Source: Hippophae tibetana
Lineage: Eukaryota > Streptophyta > Magnoliopsida > Rosales > Elaeagnaceae
Assembly: GCA_037013495.1 (NCBI GenBank)
Contig: CM072803.1
Coordinates: 13,596,001-13,660,000 of the forward strand
Direction of reading: 5' to 3'
Length of the DNA stretch: 64,000 bases
Below are positions 28,101-37,010 of this stretch, one piece after another; positions within the stretch are counted from its first letter, which is position 1; every line of letters begins with the position of its first letter. The position numbers were made by a program, and so were the translations under genes. A model generated the notes under the pieces. It saw only the letters and a list, made by a program, of their open reading frames with translations, ran no database searches and was not told the DNA's origin.

Positions 28101-28729
28101 TTTTGTTATTCCATATTATAAAAAGAAGAAAGAATGCGTTAGTCAACTGTGTATAATAAAAATGTATATTATCTTTTGATTATATTTTTGTAAAATAAGA
28201 AAAAAATTCTTAATTTTGTTATTCCAAATTATAAAAAAAAAATAAAGAAAGAAAGAATGTGTTATTTCACTTTGAGCTAGCTTATTTTAAGCTCATTACT
28301 TAGGTGAATTGATCTTTTTTAGTTTGGCGGATTAAATTTTTAATGAATTGAGATGCTTATTTCACACCACTATACCTCGTCATGTATTTTAATTGATTGT
28401 TCAATTAGTGGCAACCCAAAAAATACAATTCCACCACTACCACCACCACCATCATGTATTTTTCTTTTCCATCTATGAACATCAATTAGAAAAGATAAAA
28501 ATGACGTGACCTATATCAATTAGGTTCTCAATATAAAATCAAGTCATTTATCCGCTTGCATATGGATGTTGACCATTTCTTATATGATACAACTATACAA
28601 CAGTTGGAGATATATAGCCGTTGCTATGAAAGACAACCGCTTGTTATTCAAGGTGCAGGAGCTGGATATGATACTACAGCAGCAGGTGTACTTGCTGATA
28701 TCATTGATGTTCAGGATCTATTTCGTTGA
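13155..28729 (+). CDS. Homoserine dehydrogenase family protein (monofunctional), 12 exons
   Basis: Homoserine dehydrogenase reduces aspartate semialdehyde to homoserine with NAD(P)H, the branch point to threonine, methionine and isoleucine. Exons: 13155-13250, 13654-13804, 13904-13981, 14077-14192, 14495-14548, 18116-18203, 18333-18425, 19675-19715, 19995-20048, 20482-20645, 20827-20896, 28604-28729. They join in phase to 1131 bases (376 residues plus TGA), with GT-AG at every intron. The N-terminus has the Rossmann glycine motif GCGGVG (residues 10-15). ANKKPLTSTM (138-147) carries the conserved lysine, GTLGY is at 195-199, and the family signature DPRDDLSGMDVARK (226-239) holds the catalytic Asp/Lys. 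The C-terminus has IQGAGAGYDTTAAGVLAD. From memory, length and sequence fit the single-domain Arabidopsis homologue At5g21060, not the aspartate kinase fusion, and no transit peptide is evident. Function in vivo is inferred from homology. Confidence 0.92.
14549..18115 (+). other. Intron 5 of the homoserine dehydrogenase gene (3567 bp), with LTR-like insert
   Basis: The intron begins GTAAGTGG and ends TTGGGCAG. Its right half looks inserted: around 17100-17410 the sequence has features of a plant retrotransposon LTR, namely a TATA-like CCTATAAATAG (about 17275-17285), then tagattcaaagatc and GACTTAGGCATAGGAGTGCTATCGG-like text (17358-17382). That last piece resembles the 'gacttgagcgtcggagtg' block common in gypsy LTRs. 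Boundaries were not found. The small frames at 15518-15769, 15898-16128 and 16420-16602 show no domain and are not called. Confidence 0.6.
17100..17420 (+). mobile_element. Gypsy-type LTR fragment in intron 5 (tentative)
   Basis: It holds a TATA-like box near 17277 and, about 80 bases on, a block similar to the conserved 'GACTTGAGCGTCGGAGTG' segment of many plant gypsy LTRs, followed by a 'CACGTTGTCCGTTTGGTCTTGC' -like run that I know from such LTRs. No terminal repeats or target duplication were found, so this is resemblance only. Confidence 0.3.
18887..19163. repeat. Inverted-repeat (MITE-like) element in intron 7
   Basis: The left arm (about 18888-18950: TTATT, TGAGTA-TTTAGTC, AGGCACTT) reappears as the reverse complement at about 19095-19163 (AAGTGCCTGACC, GACTAAAGTACTCA, AATAAAGGGAC). 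Inner copies of ATGAGTACTT-like words lie between. The overall shape is a long imperfect palindrome of about 275 bp inside an intron. No target duplication could be identified. Family unknown; Mutator-like MITEs have such arms, but that is a guess. Confidence 0.55.
21220..22560 (-). mobile_element. Athila-type gypsy 3' fragment in intron 11
   Basis: 22249-22290 (gttgcctcctacc..., aacgtcttggcaagacag) matches the conserved segment that follows pol in the Athila element at 52274-52321. 22330-22440 (aaataaggctt.., gaaacgagtatta.., aagaactttctttcaggataaaa) matches the end of the Athila integrase ORF at 52388-52575, so a piece of the pol C-terminus is present. 22100-22135 (aaactaaacattgtccctaatg) matches the 3' region at 51990-52015. 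Orientation is reverse. Further left the AT-rich DNA is probably Athila 3' region too, but the edge is not defined. Confidence 0.65.
22870..23638 (+). repeat. Direct tandem duplication, 385-bp unit, in copia pol
   Basis: Copy 1 (22870-23254) starts AGATCACCTCATTTG and ends CTAGTCATCT. Copy 2 (23255-23638) starts with the same bases and ends CTAGTCAT before continuing into the RT domain. The translated copies (from 22927 and 23312) differ at only a few residues over about 95, so the duplication is younger than most of the decay of the element. Confidence 0.9.
22870..25142 (+). pseudogene. Tork-like copia pol fragment (RT and RNase H), decayed
   Basis: The reverse transcriptase domain begins near 23640 with a 'PKWRAIMLEEINAL' block, then GCKWVF-like, YxDG-like and 'LKKALYGLR' (24050-24080) blocks, and a VYVDD-like catalytic box near 24190-24205. 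RNase H follows (EYTDPDFASYKVDRKS, 24673-24720; SSVEAKYYALHHVINELFWLK near 24796-24858). A polypurine-like TTAGGGGAAG (25127-25136) and an LTR start TGTAGTTGAGG (25143) close it. Many stops and frameshifts make it dead. It lies in the intron in gene orientation. Confidence 0.75.
25143..25235 (+). repeat. Truncated copia 3' LTR start
   Basis: TGTAGTTGAGGTGTTACTAG directly follows the polypurine-like tract of the copia fragment, where the 3' LTR should begin. It appears to stop near 25235, where reverse-strand gypsy gag similarity takes over. No matching 5' LTR is present. Confidence 0.4.
25159..26500 (-). pseudogene. Ty3/gypsy gag fragment (decayed), reverse strand
   Basis: Read on the reverse strand, 25952-25662 carries FTSKVMSNILEKKFKQPTVG then YNGPNDSPDHL, typical of the start of the gypsy Gag domain. 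After a frameshift, about 25660-25440 gives 'TIGSFSNFAKQFLIDF..TKR' and 'ESLKDFFDYFSNE'. 25431-25159 gives INAFLHAIHIGPLLNKLVKKLPTL, the usual 'F..GLRPG.L..SL' tail. Order and spacing fit the retrotransposon Gag family of a Tat-like lineage, different from the Athila gags at 57-59 kb. It has stops and frameshifts and no pol. 26000-26500 may be further N-terminal Gag sequence. Confidence 0.65.
26501..28044. other. AT-rich part of intron 11, nothing assigned
   Basis: No frame or known element could be supported. GATATTT-like words recur at 27610-27990 (for example gatatttgg, ggatattta, aatatctg), which may mark an old repeat, but no unit or boundary could be fixed. Confidence 0.35.
28045..28265. 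repeat. Tandem duplication, about 104-116 bp units, near the last splice acceptor
   Basis: Copy 1 (about 28045-28142) and copy 2 (about 28149-28265) share GTGTAT(G/A)ATAAAAATG, TTTTGATTATATTTTTG, TAATTTTGTTATTCCA and GAAAGAATG in the same order. Copy 2 has extra A-rich insertions. It lies about 340 bases upstream of the acceptor of the last exon. Confidence 0.8.
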
Positions 28730-29100
28730 ATTTATTGATACAGCTATTTGCTTATTGCTAGATATAATGTATTATTTTTTGTTGCTTTGCACAAACCTGT
28801 AATGAATAGTTAGTCATCAGGCATAATCGTTATTTTAATAGAATGGATTCTTACTGGATATTTTCCTGTGAACAAGGAATTGGGTCTTTAGAGGCATGTC
28901 CTGGTAAAAATAAATGTTTTCCTTCAATTTTTATTTATATTTTCTTCTCTATGGAAACTATATAGACTTGGATGGATGCTGAGAGAAAGCTCATAGCAGC
29001 TTGAAAACTTTATAAAAGTGGAGTTATTTGATCATTTTGAGCTAATTATTTGTCTTGTTTTGAGATGAATATTGTTTAAAAAATCTCTCTTATGTTTAAA
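28730..29100 (+). other. Presumed 3' UTR and downstream flank of the homoserine dehydrogenase gene
   Basis: AT-rich sequence after the TGA at 28727-28729. A possible AATAAA-like poly(A) signal lies in 'gtaaaaataaatg' (about 28904-28916). Mature transcript ends cannot be fixed from sequence. Confidence 0.3.
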
Positions 29101-29599
29101 TATAACAATGTAGGTGAAATGATGTTAAATGGAGTAAAAATAGATAAATTGGGACAAATTTAGGATCACAAGGGTTGATAGATCAAAACACTCTACTTGA
29201 TTGATTGATTCGACTGATCAAGAGACGGGAGTGATGCCTCAAAACGAGAAAATTAGAGTTGGATCGATGAACGAGGGTTAGATCGATGTGCTTTAATTGA
29301 GTTCGATCGAGCGTTTTTGAATTGAAGCGATGCATTTTGTTATATGTGATTATAATTGATGTGTAAATAAAATAGCATGATCTAAAATAATGCTTGATAA
29401 GGATTATTAGATATATAAGAGCGTGTTGTTAATCAATTAGATAGAAAAATCAATTAACAATATTTGATATTGCATATAAAGTAGTTAGAGGATTCATAGA
29501 TCACAAGTCTCTAAATATTGTTTACTTTATGTTATTTGTGTATTTGAATTAATTATAGGTTTAATAATTAGTTTAGATATTTTTTTCCTTATTATTTAC

Positions 29600-29960
29600 T
29601 AAATAGTATTGTAAATACATTATATTGATACTTGATTATAAAAACAAATCATTCTCTGTGGGAAGATATTCTTAATTAACGCATATTATTATTACTCGGA
29701 CGACCTGTATATTTGTTGAATTGCTACCAAGATTTTGACACCATTGTTGGGAAATCAAATAATTTTAATAATTAATATAAGTATTTTTTATAACAGTACT
29801 AGTTTAAGCAATTTTAATCTTTTTTTTGTTTTAGTTGTGTACACCCAAGAAGACGGGTACAAATCTTGAACATTTTGATCTTGACATAGAAAGAACTATT
29901 CACATATTAAGAAGAGAAAGACTACACCAACTTTAATGTAGGGATATAGAAATTTTGGAG
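29600..29960 (+). mobile_element. Athila/gypsy LTR end, decayed primer site and gag start
   Basis: Around 29640-29735 the text (attctctgtgggaagatatt ... acctgtatatttg) resembles the 3' end of many gypsy LTRs. TGACACCATTGTTGGGAA (29736-29753) is a transition-decayed form of the TGGCGCCGTTGCCGGGGA primer site (complementary to tRNA-Asp) seen intact at 59822-59839. At 29875-29915 a reading of FDLDIERTIHILRRER resembles the acidic/arginine start of such Gag proteins. No further gag remains. LTR start unknown. Confidence 0.5.
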
Positions 29961-30104
29961 AATTAACGGGACATCATCATCCCTAGTCCTCTTTGGGACA
30001 TTGTAGTAGCACAAGTACATGATATCTATTTTGTTTTACTTAGTGTTCTATCATCATTTATGTAAGGTTGGTTACTATACATACGTAATTCACACATATA
30101 TATC

Positions 30105-31319
30105 ATCAAAATTATCATTATTTAATGTAATTTAATTGATTAAATAAATTTATATTTGTATGATTTTATCATATTTTTATATAAATTTATCTTTTAAGAA
30201 TTACGAGTATTTTCGTTTAAAAATAACTTAAAGACTTGAAGAAAAATATTGTAGACAATACATCGCAAATATAATTTTAAAAGAAATTTTTTATAGTTAT
30301 TTTTTATGTTGTATTCTTATATGTGTATGTTTAATTTGTTTGTGATTAAATTTAATATGTCTGACTGTTTGTAAATATGATATAATAATAACGTCGTTAT
30401 GCTTGTAAAATCTTAAAAAGGTAAAACATTTATATAAAATAAATTGATTTTGTTTTTATTTAGGATTTTATATTAATAATATTAGAGAGAAATATATTAT
30501 TTTTCATTACAAACTTAAATTTAAAAATTAGATTTTAAGGTTTAATTATCCGATTTGATTTAGAGTAACACTCTTTTATTTGTTAGTACAATCGCCTGGT
30601 AGTTAGAGTTAAGTTCTATTTCAAAGTATTTTTATAAGAACTATTATTCAAAAATGTATTGTCAACATATTTTCAATAATGGTTTTAAAACTTGAAAGTT
30701 AGTACTCGGATAATTAAATTTTTAGGTTTAACTTGAACACCTTGAATAAAATCTAATTAACTCACTTCACCTAAAGTTGTTATTAGATGGTTTGCTATTT
30801 TCTTAGAAACAAAACTAAAATTTAATACTTAATTAATTAATAGTCTCTACTTAAGGATATTAATTAATTAATATTAAACAAAAAAAATTTGGGCCCTACC
30901 CAAGGATACTTTCATACCAAAAAGAAAAAAATCAATAAATATCAATTTATATCTTTAATAACCTAAATAATATAAACAAACATAATTACTGAATTATTAT
31001 ATCTATATATACTTCACTCTTATGAATGATAAAAATTTGCATTATTGTTTATTAAATCATATCTATGTTTAATTTTTTGTTATTATATTAGGAAACACAA
31101 AAATCAAAATATTGTGACAGAATATTTATGATTTAATTTTATTTTTAATTTTCATTTTTAAAAGTTTGAATAATAAATTAAAAACACATATATTCCTTCC
31201 TTAAATTAACCTTGGAAGTATACTTGTTATTTTTTATAAAATGATTCGTGCACTTATGAGAGTTTTATAAATATAAAACCAAAGTATTTACAAGATCAGT
31301 ATTACCGATTTTGTTCATT
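30105..31319 (+). repeat. Athila LTR, shortened copy, forward orientation
   Basis: 30110-30270 follows the start of the Athila LTR (attgattaaataaa, gattttatcatatttttatataaatt, ttacgagtattttcg, aaagacttgaag, caatacatcgcaaatata), as at 50930-51080. The right part (30380-31319) follows the other half (cgtcgttatgcttgtaaaat, the TAACTTGAACACCTTG block, ctcgcaagt-like cgtgcacttatgag) up to GTTCATTA. The GC-rich centre of the LTR is missing, and the original outer end is not clear. It is followed by the primer site and leader. Confidence 0.65.
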
Positions 31320-31326
31320 AAGTTTT

Positions 31327-31344
31327 TGGCGCCATTATCGGGGA
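31327..31344 (+). other. Athila primer binding site (tRNA-Asp type)
   Basis: TGGCGCCATTATCGGGGA lies a few bases after the LTR end and differs from the intact site at 59822-59839 by three changes, all transitions. It sets the orientation of this derivative as forward. Confidence 0.75.
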
Positions 31345-33190
31345 AGGAATAACGTTTTTAAATTATTTATTAAAATTTGTAACATATTTTGTGTTGTAAA
31401 TAATCGTGATTTATTTATTTATTTTGTGTTAAAAAAATTAAAAAAATTTAAAAAACAAAAAACAATTACAATTTTTTTTTATCTTTTAATTTTTAATTTA
31501 TTTTTTTAAAAAATAAAAAATAAAAAAAATAAAAAACTAGAAAACAAAAAAAAATAATTAATTTTTAACTTTCACTTTTTTTTTAATTTAATGTAAAAAA
31601 AATTTAATTTATTAACTTATATTTTTACTTAACTTAATTTAATTAACTTAGATTTTAATAGCATGAAAATAAAGATTTAAAAGAGTTTTGTCTAGGATTC
31701 TTGGAATTTTTTGTGCCACTAGTCTTTCTTGGGAACACTGTTTTATATAGGATGATGGTTTTTAAAGAAGCTTTGCCCGACTATTTTTCTGGGAGGATAG
31801 TTAATACTAATTATGCTATTTATTTAGAGATTATAATAAAATAAAAATAAAAAATTTTCGAATCTATTTCCAAAATTTCAAAGTTTTTAATCATAATTTA
31901 TGATAAAAGAAAGTAGTTGTTTTGTTAGATCTAGGTACAATTGTGTTTTGATGTCTTAGTTATTTGACTTGCATCTAGAAGTGGGTTATCTAAAACTCAC
32001 AATCATGTCCCTAGTTTTAAGTAAATAAAATTTTAAAAATCCAGAGTGCATGACTTAAAAAGTATAGGTAGACAAACTTGTTCTACCGATAGGTTTGATT
32101 GACATCAATGATGTGGGGATATTAAGTTTACTTAAAATAAAATCCCCCCTTTACGTCTTGCTAAAACATTAAACTAAGCGCTGAATGGAGACGACCCATT
32201 ATTTTAGGTCATTTTTATTTATTTATTTAATTCATGTTATTTATTTTAGTTTAATTACATGTGAATAATTTTAGAATTGTTAAACTAAAAATATTTATTG
32301 AGATATTAGAAGTTCAAAACGATCTATCAGTGTGAACTTTAATGATGAACATGATGGATGCACCTATATTTCTCTATCACTACTTGTACCTTCTTAGGAA
32401 ATAGGTAACTTTTCTTCCCTTTGCTCTTTATATTTAATTTATAATTATTACATTGAGAACAATGTAAGTTCTAGGTTGGAGATGATGAAAAGTTACCATG
32501 CTTAATTTAATTTTTTTTTAAAAAATTTAAATTTTTTATGTTAACATTTTCATTTTTATTGTGTGGTTTAGTAATTTTTAGAATTTTGGGATTAGTTTTT
32601 AAATTTTTTCACAAAAAAATGATTATTTCTTAGAATTAAATTTAAACAATGGTTAAGTCTTTTTGCACTATTAGATTAATTTCCAAAAACATATCATGAA
32701 ATAATGTGATAATTACTTAGTTTTTGTCATGACTAGTATTTTTTTGATAATGTAGAAATTATATTAAACCCAAAATCGGTGTTTAGGAATCAAATAGTGT
32801 ATACTACCCATGTGAGAAATATTTTGAGCCCATTATCCTTTATTTTGAGTAATAAATATTATTTTTTCTTTTCTAAACACTTTTCTTATTTTTTCAGTAT
32901 TATTAGATGATCTCTATAGGACTTAGCATTGAATGTCCGAATTTTTACATCTTAATGAAGTGTTATATATTTATTTTTCATTTACTTAGATTAAATTATT
33001 TAATTTGAAATTGATAGTATATGTCTTTCTTTATTCGTGCATGACTTCTATTAAAAAAATGATATATCTAGGGTTACTTATACAAATACAAACCGAGAAA
33101 CCAAATACTAACTACTCACCTTACCATATAAAAAATGTACAATCTATACATGGGTCCACTCTAAAAAAAGATGCATTCTCTTATAAAAAA
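31345..33190 (+). mobile_element. Athila internal region lacking gag-pol (non-autonomous derivative or deletion)
   Basis: 31690-31820 matches the leader of the full Athila element at 59370-59530 (tctaggattcttgg..tttgtgccactagtctttc..tgggaac). 32153-32199 matches the hairpin segment after pol (acgtcttgctaaaacattaaactaagcgctg). 32330-33190 matches the 3' non-coding region at 51330-52140 (gatgcacct, aaccca aaatcggtgttta, gatgatctctatagg, tagcattgaatg, aatgtacaatct). Between leader and hairpin only about 330 bases remain, so gag, gag2 and pol are all absent. 31430-31620 is A/T low-complexity DNA. Confidence 0.7.
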
Positions 33191-33650
33191 GAAATATAAG
33201 AGAAAGAAAAAAATAGAAATAAAAAGAGATAAATGAAATGTATAATCTATATACTATTACCCAACAAGCCTAAACAGTTGTGAGAAATGATTTAATACAA
33301 AAGAAAATATAGGAAGTAATTCCCTAAGAATTCATTGCATTTTCCTACATTTTTTAAATGGCATATTACTTGATATTTTTATTTGATGAATTTGATTGAT
33401 GCATGAAAGTAATGTATAATATTTTATAAATTCTTACATTTGATTCCTTTCATGAGATCAACATTAAAATAACATTTTGAGCCTTTCTTTTTTATACATA
33501 TGTGAATATATTAGTTCATTTCTATATATCAACTCTTTATCATATAAATTAGTATGAGTGTTTGAACCTATAAGATTCAATTTTTTTGAGAGTATTGACT
33601 TGTGAGGAATAGAGTCGAAGCGAATTAGAAATCCTAACAGTAAGTTTGGA
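33191..33650. other. Unassigned AT-rich spacer
   Basis: This should hold the 3' LTR of the forward Athila derivative, but no LTR similarity was seen. The reverse-strand frame at 33464-33748 overlaps a copia LTR fragment and is not called. Confidence 0.3.
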
Positions 33651-34032
33651 ACGTTAGTTTGGAAACCGTTCACGCTAATATTGGAAAGTGTGAAAATAGA
33701 GTAGGGGCTCATAAGTAAAGTACATTGGGGATCATAAGTAAAGTACATTGGGGCTCATAAGTAAAGTACATTGGGGCAGTATCCTAGGGAGGGTAGCATA
33801 AGATTGAGTTTGTACTTGATGATTTTCAGTGGAAAGTTAGGTTGTTTGGTGGACCAGTGGCGATCCTCTTAAGTCATGGTTATGGCCTATGTTGTTTCCA
33901 CCTAAAAATATCGTGCGTTATTATTTTATTTCAGCACTTTATTCTTACACGTGATTGCATGCTTGACCGGTTTGTTTAGGTTATTTAGTTATAAATTCTA
34001 GGTTAATTAGGTCTGTAATTTATAAACTCTCA
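33651..34032 (+). repeat. SIRE-like copia LTR, 3' end fragment
   Basis: It matches 50365-50738 closely (aacgttagtttggaaa, cacgctaatattggaaagtgtga, gcagtatcctagggagggtagc, gtttccacctaaaaatatcgtg) and ends ATAAACTCTCA at 34032, the LTR terminus. No primer site follows; a reverse Athila LTR begins at once. It carries three copies of a 23-bp unit that is single in the other LTR. Confidence 0.8.
33708..33776 (+). repeat. 23-bp unit repeated three times within the copia LTR fragment
   Basis: Units 33708-33730, 33731-33753 and 33754-33776 read (c/a)tcataagtaaagtacattgg plus GG. Only the first base of unit 2 differs. The homologous LTR at 50424-50446 has one unit, so this is a local expansion. Confidence 0.95.
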
Positions 34033-35409
34033 TTTGTTAATTAAACAAATCAATTAACACCTATGGGTGGGGTCGATAATTAATTTGGTTAATTAAATTA
34101 ATTCTTTTTTCTAAGATATTGAAAATGAACCATTTAAATGACACATTTGATGGGGTTGGACATTTTAAACTTTATTTAAGGTGTCCAAATTAAACATAAG
34201 AATTTAATTATCCGAATACTAACTTTTAAGTTTTAAAATCATTTCTCAAAATATGTTGTTAATAAATTTTTGAATAATAGTTCTTATAAAAAAATTTAAA
34301 ATAGATCTTCACTCTAACTACCGGGCTATATTTCCAACAAATAAAAGATCACTATAAATTAGATCAAATAATTAAACCTTAAAATCTGATTTTCAGATTT
34401 AAGTTTGTAATGAAATATAATATATTTCTCTCTAACATCCTTAATATAAAATCCTGAATAAAAACAAAATCAATTTATTTTATAGAAATGTTTTACCTAA
34501 TATTTCGCAAGCATAACAAAATAATTATTGTATCATGTTTACAAACAACTAACTATGTTAAATTTAATCACATGCAAATTAAATAACTATAAAGAATTTA
34601 TTTTAAAATTTATAATTTAAAAGAATCCTTACAATACTTTGATGCTAATTCTATTGCTGGAAAACCTCCAAACAGATTTGCATTTTCGTTTATTGAATCA
34701 AAAGCTAGAAATTTACAAAAGCATAGCTAGTTCTTCTAAAAAAGAGAAGAAATTTAAAACTAAAAAAAGAAAACTTTCTGGAGAGAAAAAGCTAGAGAGA
34801 TAAAGAGCTGAGAAAATTGTTTCTTAAGGTGTGTATTTTACAATTGGATAGATGGGCTTTTTATTGGTGAGGATAAGGCTAAAAAAGTGGGAAAATATTT
34901 TAAAAATGATGATATATACGTATTGGATAGGCTGCCATCCATTTAAAGAACTGATGCATGCGACTGGGCGGGACTCACGGCCAAAAATGCGGTAAAGAAT
35001 GCGGGATTTATGACGTGAGTTGTGAGGGATTGGGTGCGGACTTGCGGCATGAAGTGGGCACTGCTGCGCGCACAACTTTGGTATGATTGGGAGTGGCTAT
35101 ACGTGCAGTTGAGTGCAAAATTGCGGCGTAAGACTGGAATGTTTTGTCCCTTTTTCCATTTTTCCATTTTTTTTTACTTTTCCTCATTTTTTTCTCAACA
35201 TATTTTGTGATGTATTGCCTCCATTATTATTCTTTGAGTCTTTAAATTATTGTTGAAGTAAAAATACCTGAAAAAATAATAAAAATACTCGTGATTCCGA
35301 AAAGATAAATTTATATAAAAATATGATAAATTCATATAAATATAAATCTTTTAAATCAATTAAAGTATATTAAATCATGGTAATTTTAGTACTTTTTAAG
35401 CACTCATCA
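34033..35409 (-). repeat. Athila LTR fragment, reverse orientation
   Basis: The right end GCACTCATCA (35400-35409) is the LTR start on the reverse strand. The block follows the LTR at 60340-61805, including caattaacacctatgggtgggg, accatttaaatg, and aaacatttcgcaagcataac-like text. About 580 bases of the distal end are missing at 34033, where it abuts the copia LTR fragment. The GC-rich part (34945-35130) diverges from the other copies. Confidence 0.75.
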
Positions 35410-36419
35410 ATGGTCCATTAACCTCCCATTTTTCTGAGAAGCTATGGATCATAAGGCAAACTATAGAGTGTAAAAATCACTAGCATCCTGACATGTCATT
35501 CATAATCTCCATTCATCATTGATAAACTTGAGTACATGCGTTACTCTCAGGTGGAAACACAACATCTTTAAGAAGCTTCCCAAAAGCTCTAGGATGCAAA
35601 TAAAAGCTATCTCTAGAGAGTTATCAAACAACTCCTTTCTATCATAGGGATCTTACTAGACCTGAAGAATTGTCTCAATCTATTAAGAACCTCCTATTAC
35701 TTAAAAGAGTACCTCATTGATGCATGTGGATAAAGCCCAGTAGCTCCTAAAGCTATAGCTTCACAACAATGTTTACTTTACAAGTAAAACACCTAACACG
35801 CCTTCAATTGGAGCATAGTAACTTCTAATAAATGGAACAACGTCTCTAAAAGAGTTATATTATTAAAAGGACTAATCTCTGTACCTAATTGGATAAACAA
35901 GTAGAATTCCTACTTCTTATCTAATTCTATCCAAATAGCTAGCAATCCTAGTCGATAAAGGAATATGATTATCTCCAAAGTCCTCCAATACTGCTCATAC
36001 AAGTCAATAAAAAAGGAATTTGGCCTAGTAAATACATATTATGAATATTATTGGTAATTATTAGAATAAATCTGGTTATTTCTACAATTACAAGCACTCA
36101 GAATCCTAGAAAACTTATACTCTACTTTTTATTTCTATTAATCACCTATCTAACTTGAGTGTTAGAATCCAATTAGAAGCACCAGCCCCCATTATAGTTT
36201 TTGATTGGGTTATAACATTTATTTCATTATTTTAGGCTTTATATTGAATGTTTAGAGATATAATTACCTATCTGCGTTGGGCAGCTCCACCTGACTTCTG
36301 ACATTTCACATGTTCAAAACCGTTATTGGGGTTTTCGGGGACCTACTATGCAGTAGAGGTAGGATGCTTATGAAAAATACTTAATTGTTGCATTATGGAA
36401 TCAATATTTCCCAATATAT
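35410..36419. other. Unassigned, partly LTR/leader-like sequence upstream of the chimeric pseudogene
   Basis: No gene is supported. The piece around 36140-36200 (cacctatctaacttgagtgtt, aagcaccagccccc) resembles the 'cttgagcgt..' block of gypsy LTRs, and 36200-36390 could be a retrotransposon leader. It does not match the short LTR at 39058-39323, so the two cannot be paired. Confidence 0.3.
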
Positions 36420-37010
36420 AGAGCTTCCTTTGACCCATCTGGGGTTCAATCAATGTTGTCCCCTATTTTTTTTCCTATGCCTGTAGAAGAAGGAAAAATT
36501 ATTATTGATTTCGTTATGGATGGATTTTCTGCTGCTCTGTCCAAGACAACTGCGTCCCCAATCGAATGTGCTAAACTTTTGATTCAAAATTAGGATTAGA
36601 TGATTAAAGTTGGTAGACTATTTGAACCTTACAAAGGCATCGGTGATTGGTTCAAGAGAACAATCAAGGATCACCACAAGAGGCTATTTAATTATAAGAA
36701 AGACAAGGATGGTTACTGGAAATGGGTTGGTAGAAACTTGGGTTCTGGTGGTGTTACTGGTGCTTCTTCCCTTTTCTTTGTCTATTACTTGGACTATGCT
36801 AGAACTTGTTTGGCTAATGATTTGAAGGATGCAAGGAAAAGAGGAGAAAGGCAATTCAATGGTTTAGTTGATGTCTATAGAAAGACTCTAAAAGCTAATG
36901 GTATTGCTAGCCTTTACCATGGATTCAATAATTCTTATGTTGGAATCATTGTGTACCATGGTTTGTACTTTATAATATATGATTCGCTTAAGCCTACACT
37001 TTTTACCAAA
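36420..37010 (+). pseudogene. ADP/ATP carrier (mitochondrial AAC) fragment, part 1 of a three-gene chimera
   Basis: The parent family exchanges ADP and ATP across the mitochondrial inner membrane. The decayed frame has the plant AAC blocks in order: a matrix-side '[10 protein letters not shown]' (normally P-I-E-R-V-K), '[12 protein letters not shown]', '[16 protein letters not shown]', '[16 protein letters not shown]' and '[14 protein letters not shown]', then '[13 protein letters not shown]'. About 30 residues (the segment with GNTANVIRYFP in plant carriers) are missing between IKD and KRLFN. Two TAG stops lie at 36591-36599. No introns, and the C-terminal third with RRRMMM is absent because the frame passes directly into E1 sequence near 37005. 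Non-functional. Confidence 0.88.

Larger units (their letters stand above)
20897..28603 (+). other. Intron 11 of the homoserine dehydrogenase gene, 7707 bp, filled with transposon debris
   Basis: The donor GTAAGCCC (20897) follows the exon ending GRLRGSDNV, and the acceptor ...ACAACAG (28603) precedes the exon starting LEIYSRCY. Both borders keep the reading phase. Inside are a reverse-strand Athila 3' fragment (about 21200-22560), a forward copia pol fragment with tandem duplication (22870-25235), a reverse gypsy gag fragment (25159-26500) and AT-rich DNA with a tandem repeat near 28045-28265. The preserved final exon implies that the transcript is still spliced across the whole intron, but no RNA evidence is available here. 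Confidence 0.85.

Noticed and set aside
33708..33776. CRISPR-like short repeats
   Set aside because: Units are directly adjacent without spacers, in a plant LTR.
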